A program made the translations under genes and the position numbers. This document shows, one piece after another, positions 25,927 through 34,830 of a stretch of 64,000 bases of DNA. The notes under the pieces are model-generated. The model ran no database searches and had not been told where the DNA came from. It saw nothing but the letters and a program-made list of their open reading frames with translations. The stretch is taken from assembly GCF_000421225.1 (NCBI RefSeq), contig NZ_ATWL01000004.1:62001-126000 (forward strand), in the 5' to 3' direction. Every line of letters starts with the position of its first letter. The first letter of the stretch is position 1. Source of the stretch: Ruania albidiflava DSM 18029 (GTDB lineage: Bacteria; Actinomycetota; Actinomycetes; Actinomycetales; Beutenbergiaceae).

Positions 25927-26943
25927 ATGACGGCCGGGAGCCCTGAGCGCCTGAATATCCGGCAGGTCGCCCAGATCGCCGGGGTCTCCCACATGACTGT
26001 CTCCCGGGTGCTGCGCGGTCAGCCGACCGTCAAGGAGTCCACCCGGCAACGGGTGCTCGAGGTCGTCAACGAGCTCAACTTCCAGCCGAACAGCGCTGCT
26101 CGGGCGCTCGCGAGCCGCCGGACCCGACGGATCGGGGTGATGATCGAGAACGGTAGCGCCTACGGTCCGCTCAGCACGCTGCGTTCGGTGGAGGAGGCCG
26201 CGCGTGCCGCTGACTTCTCCGTGACGTCCATCGCTCTGCTGGGCAGCGAGACGATGACGCCGGAGGACGCCATCGCGCACCTGACCGCCCAGGGGGTGGA
26301 AGCACTGTGCGCGATCGCGCCGCGGTCCTCATCGGTCTCCGCGCTGCGGCGGATCCGGATCGACGTGCCGGTCCTGGTGGTCAAGGCGGACCCCGATCCC
26401 ACCTTCCTCACCGTGTCCGTGGACCAGCACGCCGGCGCGGAGCTGGTGGTGGACCACCTGGCTGCGCTCGGGCACCGGGATGTGCTGCACGTGGCTGGGC
26501 CCCTGGACTGGTTGGACGCCCGGGCGCGGGAACGTGCCTTCCATGTCCGCGCCAAGGAGTGGCGGATGCGCCAGCGTCCGATCGTGGTCGGCGACTGGAC
26601 CGCCGACTTCGGCTACGACTATGCCCGCCGGCTGGAGGCGTTGCCCCCGTATACCGCGATCTTCGCCGGCAACGACGACATGGCGCTCGGTCTGGTGCAC
26701 GGACTGTATGAGCGGGGCATCCGCGTTCCTGAGGACATCTCCATCGTGGGATTTGACGACGTCCCCGGGGCGCCACACTTCCTGCCCCCGCTGACCACTG
26801 TCCGGCAGGACTTCGATGCGCTCGGTGGGGCCGTCGTCGACGCCCTCAGCGCCGCCGCCGAGGGTCAGGAGATCCCGCAACGCACCCGGCTCAGCGTCGA
26901 GCTCAAGGTCCGGGCGTCCACCGCCGCACCCCGGGAGGCATGA
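25927..26943 (+). CDS. LacI-family transcriptional regulator of the adjacent sugar importer
   Basis: Repressor of 338 residues. The helix-turn-helix is at about 10-32 (IRQVAQIAGVSHMTVSRVL) with the hinge helix NSAARALASRR near 58-68. The periplasmic-binding-protein-like effector domain runs to about 330, with VSVDQHAGAELVVDHL, FAGNDDMALG and IVGFDDVPGA all canonical. AAGGAGGG lies 5 nt before the ATG. It is the first gene of a rightward cluster with the ATPase, binding protein and permeases. The shared operator motif at 25801 and 28610 points to local control, with the imported sugar or its phosphate as inducer (inference). Confidence 0.92.
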   Translation: MTAGSPERLNIRQVAQIAGVSHMTVSRVLRGQPTVKESTRQRVLEVVNELNFQPNSAARALASRRTRRIGVMIENGSAYGPLSTLRSVEEAARAADFSVTSIALLGSETMTPEDAIAHLTAQGVEALCAIAPRSSSVSALRRIRIDVPVLVVKADPDPTFLTVSVDQHAGAELVVDHLAALGHRDVLHVAGPLDWLDARARERAFHVRAKEWRMRQRPIVVGDWTADFGYDYARRLEALPPYTAIFAGNDDMALGLVHGLYERGIRVPEDISIVGFDDVPGAPHFLPPLTTVRQDFDALGGAVVDALSAAAEGQEIPQRTRLSVELKVRASTAAPREA

Positions 26944-26946
26944 AGC

Positions 26947-28557
26947 ATGTCGCTGCGCGAGATCTGGTCCGGTCGGCGCGGGAAGCGCACCGGGGCTGCC
27001 TCGCCCACGTCCCGGTCCGGGACCGGCAGGGCGGGCAGCGGCCCAGTGGTGCAGATGACCGGCATCTGCATGGACTTCCCCGGGGGGCGGGCCCTCGATG
27101 AGGTCTCCCTGACCCTGCACGCCGGCGAGGTGCACGCCCTGATGGGCGGGAACGGCGCGGGCAAGTCCACCCTGATCAAGGTGCTCACCGGGGTGCACGC
27201 CGCTGCGGACGGGCAGATCGTGGTCGATGGCCGCTCCCGCACCTTCTCCGGGCCGGCGGACGCTGAGTCGGCGGGCGTCACCGCCGCCTACCAGGAGACC
27301 TTCCTGTGCACGAACCTCAGCATCGGAGAGAACGTGATGCTCGGCCACGAGATCCGTGGCCTGCTCGGCATCGACTGGGTCCGGACCCGACAACGTGCCG
27401 GTTCGGTCCTGGCCGAGCTCGGCATCGACGACCTCGATCCGAGACTGCCGCTGTCCGGCCTCTCCCCGGCGAGCCAGCAGCTGGTGTCCATCGCGCGTGC
27501 GATGGTCAGTGCGCCGCGGGTGCTGGTGCTGGACGAACCGACCTCGAGCCTGGAGGCCGGTGAGACGGCGCGGCTGTTCCAGGTGCTGGACCGGCTCCGC
27601 TCCCAGGGTGTGGCGATCGTCTTCGTCTCCCACTTCCTGGAGCAGGTGTACACGATCAGCGACCGGATGACCGTGCTGCGCGACGGTCGGGTGGTCGGGG
27701 AGTTCCTCACCCGGCAGGTGGAGCGGGCCGAGCTGATCTCCACGATGATGGGCAGCAGTCTCCAGGCGTTGCAGGAGATCGGTTCGCAGCGGCGGGACCA
27801 CCGGGTCGAACCCAGCGACCAGCCGTGGTACCGGGCGATCGCCGTGGCGCAGCAGGGTGCACTCGAGGAGGTGGACCTGGAGATCTACGGCGGTGAGGTG
27901 GTCGGACTCGCAGGGCTGCGAGGCTCCGGGCGCTCGACGTTGGGCCGGCTGCTGTCCGGAGCCAGCCGTAGTGACTCCGGCACGGTGGAGATCGGTGGTC
28001 AGGCGATCCGCCTGCACAGTCCTGCGCACGGTCTCGCGCACCGGCTGGCCTTCGCCGGCGAGAGGCGCCGTCACGCAGGACTGATCGAAGAGCTCACCGT
28101 CCGGCAGAACGTCCTGCTGGCGCTGCAGGCGATGCGCGGCTGGCGCACCCCCGTGGCGCGAGGGGAGGTGGACGCATTGCTGGGGCACCTGCTCGAGCGG
28201 CTGGACCTGGACGCCGGAGCCGCAGACGCCACCGTCGGTGAGCTCTCCGGTGGCAACCAGCAGAAGGTGCTGCTGGCACGCTGGCTCGCCATCCGCCCGC
28301 GGCTCCTGGTGCTGGACGAACCCACCCGCAGCATGGACGTCGCGGCAAAGGTGCACGTGCAGGCGCAGGTGGCCGCCCTTGCGCGCGAGGGTGTCTCGGT
28401 CGTGTTCATCTCCTCCGAGCTCGATGAGGTGGTGCGGCTCAGCGACCGGATCGTCGTGCTGAAGGACCGCGAGGTGATCGGGGAGATCAGCAACGGACCC
28501 GGCCTGAGCGTCGACACCATCGTGGAGATGATCGCCGCCGACCGGGACGAGTTCTGA
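26947..28557 (+). CDS. sugar ABC transporter ATPase, tandem NBD (MglA/RbsA type), copy 1
   Basis: ATP-binding subunit with two fused nucleotide-binding domains, 536 residues. A basic, probably disordered N-terminus (~35 residues) precedes NBD1. NBD1 Walker A reads GGNGAGKST instead of the usual GENGAGKST, its signature region is degenerate (LSPASQQL), and Walker B is VLVLDEP. NBD2 has the degenerate GLRGSGRST P-loop normal for this family and an intact LSGGNQQK. GGGAGG lies 7 nt upstream of the ATG. A second enzyme of the same type is encoded at 29852 in the same cluster. This one sits before the binding-protein promoter, next to lacI. Confidence 0.9.
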   Translation: MSLREIWSGRRGKRTGAASPTSRSGTGRAGSGPVVQMTGICMDFPGGRALDEVSLTLHAGEVHALMGGNGAGKSTLIKVLTGVHAAADGQIVVDGRSRTFSGPADAESAGVTAAYQETFLCTNLSIGENVMLGHEIRGLLGIDWVRTRQRAGSVLAELGIDDLDPRLPLSGLSPASQQLVSIARAMVSAPRVLVLDEPTSSLEAGETARLFQVLDRLRSQGVAIVFVSHFLEQVYTISDRMTVLRDGRVVGEFLTRQVERAELISTMMGSSLQALQEIGSQRRDHRVEPSDQPWYRAIAVAQQGALEEVDLEIYGGEVVGLAGLRGSGRSTLGRLLSGASRSDSGTVEIGGQAIRLHSPAHGLAHRLAFAGERRRHAGLIEELTVRQNVLLALQAMRGWRTPVARGEVDALLGHLLERLDLDAGAADATVGELSGGNQQKVLLARWLAIRPRLLVLDEPTRSMDVAAKVHVQAQVAALAREGVSVVFISSELDEVVRLSDRIVVLKDREVIGEISNGPGLSVDTIVEMIAADRDEF

Positions 28558-28595
28558 CCCGAGCCGCAGCATGGTGGCAGGTCGTCGACAGGTCC

Positions 28596-28624
28596 TTGCC
28601 AGCACAAAATGTTCCCGGTAACAT
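28596..28624 (+). promoter_or_regulatory. promoter of the binding-protein/importer genes
   Basis: TTGCCA (28596-28601), 17-bp spacer, TAACAT (28619-28624), about 78 nt before the binding-protein start. The LacI-type operator covers the end of the spacer and the -10 box. Confidence 0.65.
28610..28623. promoter_or_regulatory. LacI-type operator copy 2
   Basis: TGTTCCCGGTAACA, extended to ATGTTCCCGGTAACAT, is a near-perfect palindrome centred on CCGG. It overlaps the -10 box of the importer promoter. The copy at 25801 differs at the last base. Confidence 0.8.
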
Positions 28625-28701
28625 TCCAACACTGGCACTGAGTGGTGCCGCATGTTCATCAGTCACGACGTCAGTCGGGAAGACCTCAAGGAGGAGAGCG
28701 C

Positions 28702-29715
28702 ATGACGAAGCGCACATGGCTCGGTCGGGCCATCGGGATCGTCGGGATGGGCGCGTTGGCGCTCGGAATCACGGCTTGTGGCCCGGGGGGCGACGGCGAC
28801 GGCTCGGCAGGTGGCGGCGCCGGTGGTGACGATGAGCTGGTCACCGTCGGATTCGTCGCTGTGGGGCCGGAGGGCGCCTGGCGGGAGGCGAACGAGCAGA
28901 ACATCCAGGACACGTTCAGCGAGGATGCCGGGTTCGAGCTGAAGTTCGCACCGGCAGCTAACTTGGACCAGGCCTCGCAGATCCAGGCCTTCAGCTCCTT
29001 CATCGACGAGGGTGTGGATGTGATCCTGCTGTCCGCCACGGCCGGTGCCGGCTGGGAGTCCTCGCTGCAGCGGGCCCAGGAGGCAGAGATCCCGGTCATC
29101 CTCATCGACCGGGGGATCGAGCCGGACAACACTGACCTGTACGTGACCCGGATCGCCCCGGACAACCTGGAGGTGTCCAGCTCGGTCGCGGAGTGGGCGC
29201 TCGAAGAGTTCCCCGACGGCGCGAACTACTTCGTGCTCGAAGGGCCAGCAGGCGTGTCTGTGGTCAACGAGCGCAACGAGGGTTGGGACGCGGTGATGTC
29301 CGAGCACCCCGAGTTCGAGAAGATCGGCGCCCAGACGGCGAACTGGTCCCGGGAAGAGGGACGCAGTGTGTTCGAGACCGTGCTCCGGGCGAACAACAAC
29401 GACATCGACCTGCTCTTCGCGCAGAACGACGAGATGGGACTTGGTGCCGCCCAGGCGGTCGAAGAGGCCGGTCTGGTACCCGGTGAGGACGTGAAGATCG
29501 CTACCATCGACGGCACCCGGGCTGCCCTGGAGGCACTCGCGGACGGGCAGCTCACCTTCGTGGCCGAATACAACCCGATGTTCGGCGAGACAGCGCTGGA
29601 GACCGTCAACACCGTCCTCGACGGCGGGACCGTGGATCCGTACATCATCGTGCCCAGCGAGACGTTCGACTCGCCGGAGGCCGCGGAAGAGGCGTTGCCG
29701 GACCGTCAGTTCTGA
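28702..29715 (+). CDS. sugar ABC transporter substrate-binding lipoprotein (ribose/galactofuranose type)
   Basis: Periplasmic-binding protein of the RbsB/YtfQ family, 337 residues. The signal peptide ends in ITAC with lipidated Cys26, then a Gly/Asp/Ser linker. Ligand-pocket elements include GPEGAWREANEQNIQ, IDRGIEPDN and FAQNDEMGLGAAQA. AAGGAGGAGAG precedes the ATG. The closest match in style is YtfQ, which binds galactofuranose, and the downstream YtfR/YtfT/YjfF-like genes agree. Specificity is inferred from architecture only. Confidence 0.92.
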   Translation: MTKRTWLGRAIGIVGMGALALGITACGPGGDGDGSAGGGAGGDDELVTVGFVAVGPEGAWREANEQNIQDTFSEDAGFELKFAPAANLDQASQIQAFSSFIDEGVDVILLSATAGAGWESSLQRAQEAEIPVILIDRGIEPDNTDLYVTRIAPDNLEVSSSVAEWALEEFPDGANYFVLEGPAGVSVVNERNEGWDAVMSEHPEFEKIGAQTANWSREEGRSVFETVLRANNNDIDLLFAQNDEMGLGAAQAVEEAGLVPGEDVKIATIDGTRAALEALADGQLTFVAEYNPMFGETALETVNTVLDGGTVDPYIIVPSETFDSPEAAEEALPDRQF

Positions 29716-29747
29716 GTGCGGTAGCCGGCTGAGGCCGGCCGACCCGC

Positions 29748-29775
29748 GGGGCACCCGGTCGTCGCCGGGTGCCCC
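29748..29775 (+). promoter_or_regulatory. intercistronic hairpin after the binding-protein gene
   Basis: GGGGCACCCGG (29748-29758) pairs perfectly with CCGGGTGCCCC (29765-29775) around the loop TCGTCG. There is no T run. In binding-protein operons such hairpins usually protect the upstream message or attenuate readthrough, giving more binding protein than membrane complex. Confidence 0.65.
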
Positions 29776-29851
29776 CGGTCCGCCCGGCCGACGGCCGGCG
29801 AGCGACGGTGAGCGGGTGTTCGCACCCGTTGCCCACCAGTGAGGAAGACAC

Positions 29852-31393
29852 ATGACTGCAGCTGAGCCGATCGTCGAGATGCACGACATCTCGATCTCGT
29901 TCCCTGGCGTCAAAGCACTCGACGGCGTCGACTTCCGGATGTTCCCGGGCGAGGTGCACACGTTGATGGGTGAGAACGGTGCCGGGAAATCCACCCTGAT
30001 CAAGGCCCTCACCGGCGTCTACCAGATCGACTCCGGCAGCATCGTCGTGGGCGGCCAGCGCCGCCAGTTCCAGGGCACCGGGGACGCTCAGGAAGCCGGT
30101 GTCGCCACGGTGTACCAAGAAGTCAACCTGTGCCCAAACCTGACCATCGGCGAGAACGTCATGCTCGGCAGGGAGGTGCGCGGGCGGGTGGGAATCAGCT
30201 GGAAGGCAACCCACCGGGCCGCAGCCGCAGCGCTGGCCCGGTTGGGCCTGGCCGACCTCGACCCGACCCGGCCGCTGGGTTCGTTGTCGTTGGCGGTGCA
30301 GCAGCTGGTCGCGATCACCCGGGGCACCGTCTTCGAACCGACCGTGCTCGTCCTGGACGAACCGACCTCGAGCCTGGACGCCAACGAGGTGGAGCAGCTG
30401 TTCGGGGTGATCCGCGGTCTGCGCGACCGCGGGGTGGCGATCCTGTTCGTGTCCCACTTCCTGGACCAGGTCTATGAGATCAGCGACCGGATCACCATCC
30501 TGCGCAACGGCCAGTTCCAAGGTGAGCACCTGACCGCCGAGCTGGACCGGTCGACGCTCATCTCCACGATGATCGGTAAAGACCTGGCCACGCTGCGCTC
30601 TCTGGACGCCCAGCGTGCCCAGCGTGAGCACGAGGAGGGTGCGCGCCCGGTGGTGCGCGCCCGAGGACTGGGTCGAGCAGGTGGGATCACGCCGACCGAC
30701 CTGGAGCTGCAGCCCGGCGAGGTGGTCGGGGTCGCTGGCCTGCTGGGTTCTGGGCGCACCGAGCTCGCCCGGCTCCTCTACGGTGCGGACAGGGCTGACC
30801 GGGGCACGGTCGAGATCGACGGCCGCCCCGTCACGCTCACCTCACCTGCGGTCGGCCTGCGGCACGGCTTGGCGTACTCCACCGAGAACCGGCGGGACGA
30901 GGGAATCATCGCTGACCTCTCCGTGCGGGAGAACATCATTCTGGCGATCCAGGCGCAACGAGGCTGGTTGCGGCCGGTGCCGCGCAAGGAGCAGGACCGG
31001 CTCGCAGAGCGATACATCACCACCCTCAACATCCGTCCGGCGGATGCGGACCGGCCGATCAAGAACCTCTCCGGTGGCAACCAGCAGAAGGTGCTGCTGG
31101 GCCGCTGGCTTGCGACCAATCCCGACGTGCTGATCCTGGATGAGCCCACTCGCGGGATCGACGTGGGTGCCAAAGCCGAGATCCAGGAGCACGTCCTGGA
31201 GCTGGCCGGGGAGGGGATGGCGCTGGTGTTCATCTCCTCCGAGCTGGAGGAGGTCGTCCGGTTGAGCGAACGCATCCTGGTGCTCAAGGACCGGGAGAAG
31301 ATCGCGGAGATCGAGAACGGTGCCGACGTGACTGCCGAGACGATCGTGGCCACGATCGCCGGCCACGACCAGAACGCGGAGGTAGTGGCATGA
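29852..31393 (+). CDS. sugar ABC transporter ATPase, tandem NBD (YtfR/RbsA type), copy 2
   Basis: Tandem-domain ATPase of 513 residues. NBD1 has the standard Walker A GENGAGKST, a degenerate LSLAVQQL signature and VLVLDEP. NBD2 has GLLGSGRTE, an intact LSGGNQQK and LILDEPTRGID. It lies directly upstream of two permeases and overlaps the first by 4 bp, so it is the most likely motor of this importer. It differs from copy 1 by the canonical P-loop and the absence of the basic N-terminal extension. Confidence 0.93.
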   Translation: MTAAEPIVEMHDISISFPGVKALDGVDFRMFPGEVHTLMGENGAGKSTLIKALTGVYQIDSGSIVVGGQRRQFQGTGDAQEAGVATVYQEVNLCPNLTIGENVMLGREVRGRVGISWKATHRAAAAALARLGLADLDPTRPLGSLSLAVQQLVAITRGTVFEPTVLVLDEPTSSLDANEVEQLFGVIRGLRDRGVAILFVSHFLDQVYEISDRITILRNGQFQGEHLTAELDRSTLISTMIGKDLATLRSLDAQRAQREHEEGARPVVRARGLGRAGGITPTDLELQPGEVVGVAGLLGSGRTELARLLYGADRADRGTVEIDGRPVTLTSPAVGLRHGLAYSTENRRDEGIIADLSVRENIILAIQAQRGWLRPVPRKEQDRLAERYITTLNIRPADADRPIKNLSGGNQQKVLLGRWLATNPDVLILDEPTRGIDVGAKAEIQEHVLELAGEGMALVFISSELEEVVRLSERILVLKDREKIAEIENGADVTAETIVATIAGHDQNAEVVA

Positions 31394-32451
31394 CGCAGAC
31401 CTACAGCCGGCTGCGCGCGGGTCTTGGTGCGCTCGCGCACAAACCGTACATCTGGGGCGTCCTGGGGATCGTGGCGCTCCTGATCGTGAACGTCACCCGG
31501 GACCCCGGGTACCTGCAGATCAGCGTGAACCCCGCGAACGGCTACCTGGCAGGCAACCTGCTGGACATCCTGCGGGAGAGCGCACCGATCGTGATGATCT
31601 CGGTGGGAATGTGCCTGGTGGTGGCCACCAGCGGCATCGACCTGTCCGTCGGGTCGGTGATGGCGGTCTCCGGTGCGGTCGCGATGGAGTTCCTGCAGGC
31701 CGCGAGCGCTCCCCAGTCCACGATGAGCGCGGCCATGGCACTGCTGCTGGCGCTGACGGTGAGCAGCCTGCTCGGGCTGGTCAACGGCGTGCTGGTGGCC
31801 TACGTGCGGCTGCAACCGTTCATCACCACCCTGATCACCATGCTCGCCGGCCGTGGTCTGGCCAAGGTGATCACCGGCGGGCAGAACACCAGCGCCAGCA
31901 GCGATGGCCTGGCGTGGATCGCGAACGGCCGGGTGCTGGGCTTCCCGGTCGTGGTCATCATCGCGATCGCGCTGGCACTCCTGATCGGCTACCTGGTGCG
32001 CCGCAGTGCCCTGGGGATGATGATCGAGGCGATCGGCATCAACGAGACCGCGAGCCGGATGGCCGGTATCAAGCCCCACGGCCTGCTGATCACGGTCTAC
32101 CTGCTGTCCGGCTTGCTCGCCGGTGTGGCTGGCGTCTTCTCCACCGCCACGGTGATGACCGTGGACGTGTCGAACACCGGCTACCTGCTCGAGCTGGACG
32201 CCATCCTGGCGGTGGTGATCGGCGGGACGGCGCTCAGCGGCGGGAAGTTCTCCCTGGGCGGGGCGGTGGTGGGCGCGCTGCTGATCACCACGCTGGACAA
32301 GACCGTGGTGTTCCTCGGCGTGCCCTCGGCTGCCACGCCGGCGTTCAAGGCTGTGGTGATCATCGTGATCTGTCTCGCCCAGTCGTCCCGGGTGCGGGCG
32401 CTGTTCCGTGACCGACGTGGACCCGTCCGGATGAAGGAGCGTGTGGCGTGA
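31390..32451 (+). CDS. sugar ABC transporter permease (YtfT/RbsC family)
   Basis: Inner-membrane permease of 353 residues with about eight to ten helices. The BPD_transp_2 signature SGIDLSVGSVMA is at about 94-105. ITTLITMLAGRGLAK and VIGGTALSGGKFSLGGAV are also typical. The ATG overlaps the ATPase stop (ATGA), and its stop overlaps the second permease start (GTGA). Confidence 0.93.
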   Translation: MTQTYSRLRAGLGALAHKPYIWGVLGIVALLIVNVTRDPGYLQISVNPANGYLAGNLLDILRESAPIVMISVGMCLVVATSGIDLSVGSVMAVSGAVAMEFLQAASAPQSTMSAAMALLLALTVSSLLGLVNGVLVAYVRLQPFITTLITMLAGRGLAKVITGGQNTSASSDGLAWIANGRVLGFPVVVIIAIALALLIGYLVRRSALGMMIEAIGINETASRMAGIKPHGLLITVYLLSGLLAGVAGVFSTATVMTVDVSNTGYLLELDAILAVVIGGTALSGGKFSLGGAVVGALLITTLDKTVVFLGVPSAATPAFKAVVIIVICLAQSSRVRALFRDRRGPVRMKERVA

Positions 32452-33509
32452 GCACCACGACCCAGCAGCCGCAGCGCCGGCTCCTGACCTCGCTGGCCGA
32501 CACCATCCGCTCGTTCGTCTCCGGCAGCCGGCTGCTCCGACTGAACGCGGCGGCCATGCCGACGGCGGCGGCTTTGCTGATCTTCGTGGTGCTGGTCACC
32601 TTCGGTCAGGTCCAGTACGGCGGGATCGTGGAGCTTGGCACGATCTCCAGCCTGTTCATCAACAACGCCTATCTGATCATCCTGGCTGTGGGGATGACTT
32701 TCGTGATCCTCACTGGCGGGATCGACCTGTCCGTCGGGTCGGTGGTTGCGTTGTCCAGCGTTGCCGGGGTGATGCTGGCCAATGCCGGGGTGAACCCGTG
32801 GATCGCTGTCCTGGTGATGATCGCGATCGGGACGGTGATGGGACTCCTCGCCGGCGTCCTGGTGGACCGGTTCGACGTGCAGCCCTTCATCGCCACCCTG
32901 GCCACCATGTTCCTGGCGCGCGGTCTTGCCTCCATGCTCAGCACCACGCCGGAACGGTTGGAGGCGGACTCAGCCATTCTCGGGATCGCCACCCGCCTGA
33001 CCATCTACGACGGTCCCGGCGTGAACGACCTGGTCGTGCCGCCGTCGGTGATAATCGCGATCCTCACCGTGGTGGTGGCCTACGTCGTCCTGCACCGCAC
33101 CCGCACGGGCCGCACCGCCTATGCCCTGGGCGCCTCCGAGCAGTCCGCCCGACTGATGGGTCTGCCGGTGGCACGCACCAGGGTCCTGGTCTACGTGATC
33201 AGTGGATCGCTCGCCGGGTTGGCCGCCGTGACGTACACGGCCAGGCTGGGCAGTGCGCAGAACGTCACCGGCATCGGGTGGGAGCTGAACGCGATCGCCG
33301 CGGTGGTGATCGGCGGGACCCTGCTCACCGGTGGTGCCGGCTACGTGCTCGGCTCGCTGATCGGCGCACTGGTGATCGCCCTGATGAACCTGCTGATCAT
33401 CCGCGACGGGAGCATCCCACCGGAGTCGACGACCATCATCACCGGCGGGATGCTGCTTGTCTTCGTGCTGCTGCAGCGCCTGGTCATCGCCCGTCGACGA
33501 AAAGGCTGA
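32448..33509 (+). CDS. sugar ABC transporter permease (YjfF/RbsC family)
   Basis: Second permease of the importer, 353 residues. It starts at a GTG inside the previous stop codon. GGIDLSVGSVVA matches the family signature, and VIGGTLLTGGAGYVLGSLIG lies near the C-terminus. Two different permeases in one transporter match the YtfT/YjfF heterodimer known from galactofuranose uptake. The gene ends 31 bp before a convergent methyltransferase gene. Confidence 0.93.
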   Translation: MSTTTQQPQRRLLTSLADTIRSFVSGSRLLRLNAAAMPTAAALLIFVVLVTFGQVQYGGIVELGTISSLFINNAYLIILAVGMTFVILTGGIDLSVGSVVALSSVAGVMLANAGVNPWIAVLVMIAIGTVMGLLAGVLVDRFDVQPFIATLATMFLARGLASMLSTTPERLEADSAILGIATRLTIYDGPGVNDLVVPPSVIIAILTVVVAYVVLHRTRTGRTAYALGASEQSARLMGLPVARTRVLVYVISGSLAGLAAVTYTARLGSAQNVTGIGWELNAIAAVVIGGTLLTGGAGYVLGSLIGALVIALMNLLIIRDGSIPPESTTIITGGMLLVFVLLQRLVIARRRKG

Positions 33510-33540
33510 CGAGGCTGCTCCCCTTCGCCGGTGCGCGCTG

Positions 33541-34281
33541 CTAGGACCGCCGGGCCAGCAGGCTGAAGCTGTTCGGCACCCGGCCGTCCCAGGCAGCGAC
33601 CGCATCCAGGTGCTCGGGCTTCCAGAACGGCTCCGGATGCTCGGCGAGGTGCTCGAGCGTGAAACCGGCGGCCAGCACGGCGGTGACGAGCTCGGCCAAG
33701 GTGTGCTGGTGCTCGGTGGCGCCTCCGGCGGGGAAGGTGTCGTTCACATGGCTGCGCGCGAAGTAGCTGCGGTCCTCCCGCACCCGGACCTGGCCGGGTT
33801 CCCAGGTCCACAACGGCACCAGCGGGTGCGCCTCGTAGACGAACAGCACCCCGCCGGGGCGCAGGATGCGACGCATCTCGGCAAGGAACGCCGCCAGGTC
33901 CGGCACCCAGATCAGTGCGCCCTTGCCGGTGTAGACCACGTCGACGCTGGCCGTGTCCAGTCCGCTGTCCGGCAGCTCGGCGGTCAGGTAGCGGCACGGC
34001 AGGCCGAGCTCCTCGGCGCGGCGTCGGGCAGAGGTCACCGCGGCCGGGCTGTAGTCCAGTCCGATCACCTCGGCAGCACCGAGGCGAGCCAGCGCTGCGT
34101 CGTCCACACCGTGACCGCTCATCGGGTGCGCCACCACCGCTCCTGCTACCGGTCCGGCGAGCAGCTGCTCCTCGACCGGCTCCAGCCGGGCCTCCCGAGC
34201 CTGCGCCAAGGTCTCGGCGTACTCCTCGAGGTACTTGCGGGACGCTCGGGCCCAGGCCTGCCGGGTCTGCTCTGCGCTCAT
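33541..34281 (-). CDS. class I SAM-dependent methyltransferase
   Basis: Predicted methyltransferase of 246 residues. The Rossmann core is recognisable from motif II/III (IGLDYSPAAVTSARRRAEELG, shown here in part), the acidic post-II loop AELPDSG and LRPGGVLFVYEAHP. Motif I is unusual: VVAHPMSGHGVDD replaces the standard DLGCGTG, as in a subgroup with HLQCHxGxDT-like motifs. The N-terminus (AWARASRKYLEEY) is typical of small-molecule methyltransferases. The substrate is unknown. Nothing in the neighbourhood points to a pathway. Confidence 0.8.
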   Translation of the reverse strand: MSAEQTRQAWARASRKYLEEYAETLAQAREARLEPVEEQLLAGPVAGAVVAHPMSGHGVDDAALARLGAAEVIGLDYSPAAVTSARRRAEELGLPCRYLTAELPDSGLDTASVDVVYTGKGALIWVPDLAAFLAEMRRILRPGGVLFVYEAHPLVPLWTWEPGQVRVREDRSYFARSHVNDTFPAGGATEHQHTLAELVTAVLAAGFTLEHLAEHPEPFWKPEHLDAVAAWDGRVPNSFSLLARRS

Positions 34282-34412
34282 GGCGGGAGTGTGCCGTGCC
34301 GTGGCTCAGGACGCCAACGTCATATTGCCGCTCCCTCCGGCGCGACCGGCGGGAGAGCATGCTGGTAGGTGAGCAGCAATGACCAGGGGCTTGGTTCGGC
34401 ATCACCAACCAT

Positions 34413-34820
34413 GTGCACCTGGAGCCGTTGAACGCCCTGTCGCAGCAGGGTGACCAGCTCGCGAGCACGTTGTCCGGCCTCATCCCGTTCGGCTTGGCAG
34501 CCCTGACGATCGTGTTCGTCCCGAACGTCTGGCTCGTGCTGTTCTGGACGGGTTATGCGTTCGTGTGGCTGGCCCTTCAGATCGTCACGTGGTGGATCCC
34601 GTACCTGTTCGGCGGTTCGGCCGAGCACTGGAGCGGCTACGCGGACACGCTGAGTGTGCTGCCTACCCTGGACGGGCGGCTCGGCCCGGATGTGCAGCAC
34701 CTGGTGCTGCAGGTCCTGAGCCTGGCGATGGCAGTGATGCTGACCATCCTCACCAGCCGGCTCTGGCGGAACCGGCGCCGGCGGCAGACCGACCGCAGCG
34801 CGCCCGAAACCCCAGGCTGA
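34413..34820 (+). CDS. small membrane protein of unknown function
   Basis: Not recognised as a named family. From the GTG at 34413 it has 135 residues, two strongly hydrophobic segments (about 23-44 and 47-66, with WWIPYLFGG after them) and a third at about 93-114, ending in a basic Arg-rich tail. The sequence before the GTG in the same frame (AWFGITNHV, after a TGA at 34380) reads like protein, so the true start is uncertain. It lies between divergent and convergent neighbours and appears monocistronic. Confidence 0.6.
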   Translation: MHLEPLNALSQQGDQLASTLSGLIPFGLAALTIVFVPNVWLVLFWTGYAFVWLALQIVTWWIPYLFGGSAEHWSGYADTLSVLPTLDGRLGPDVQHLVLQVLSLAMAVMLTILTSRLWRNRRRRQTDRSAPETPG

Positions 34821-34830
34821 CCGGGACAGC

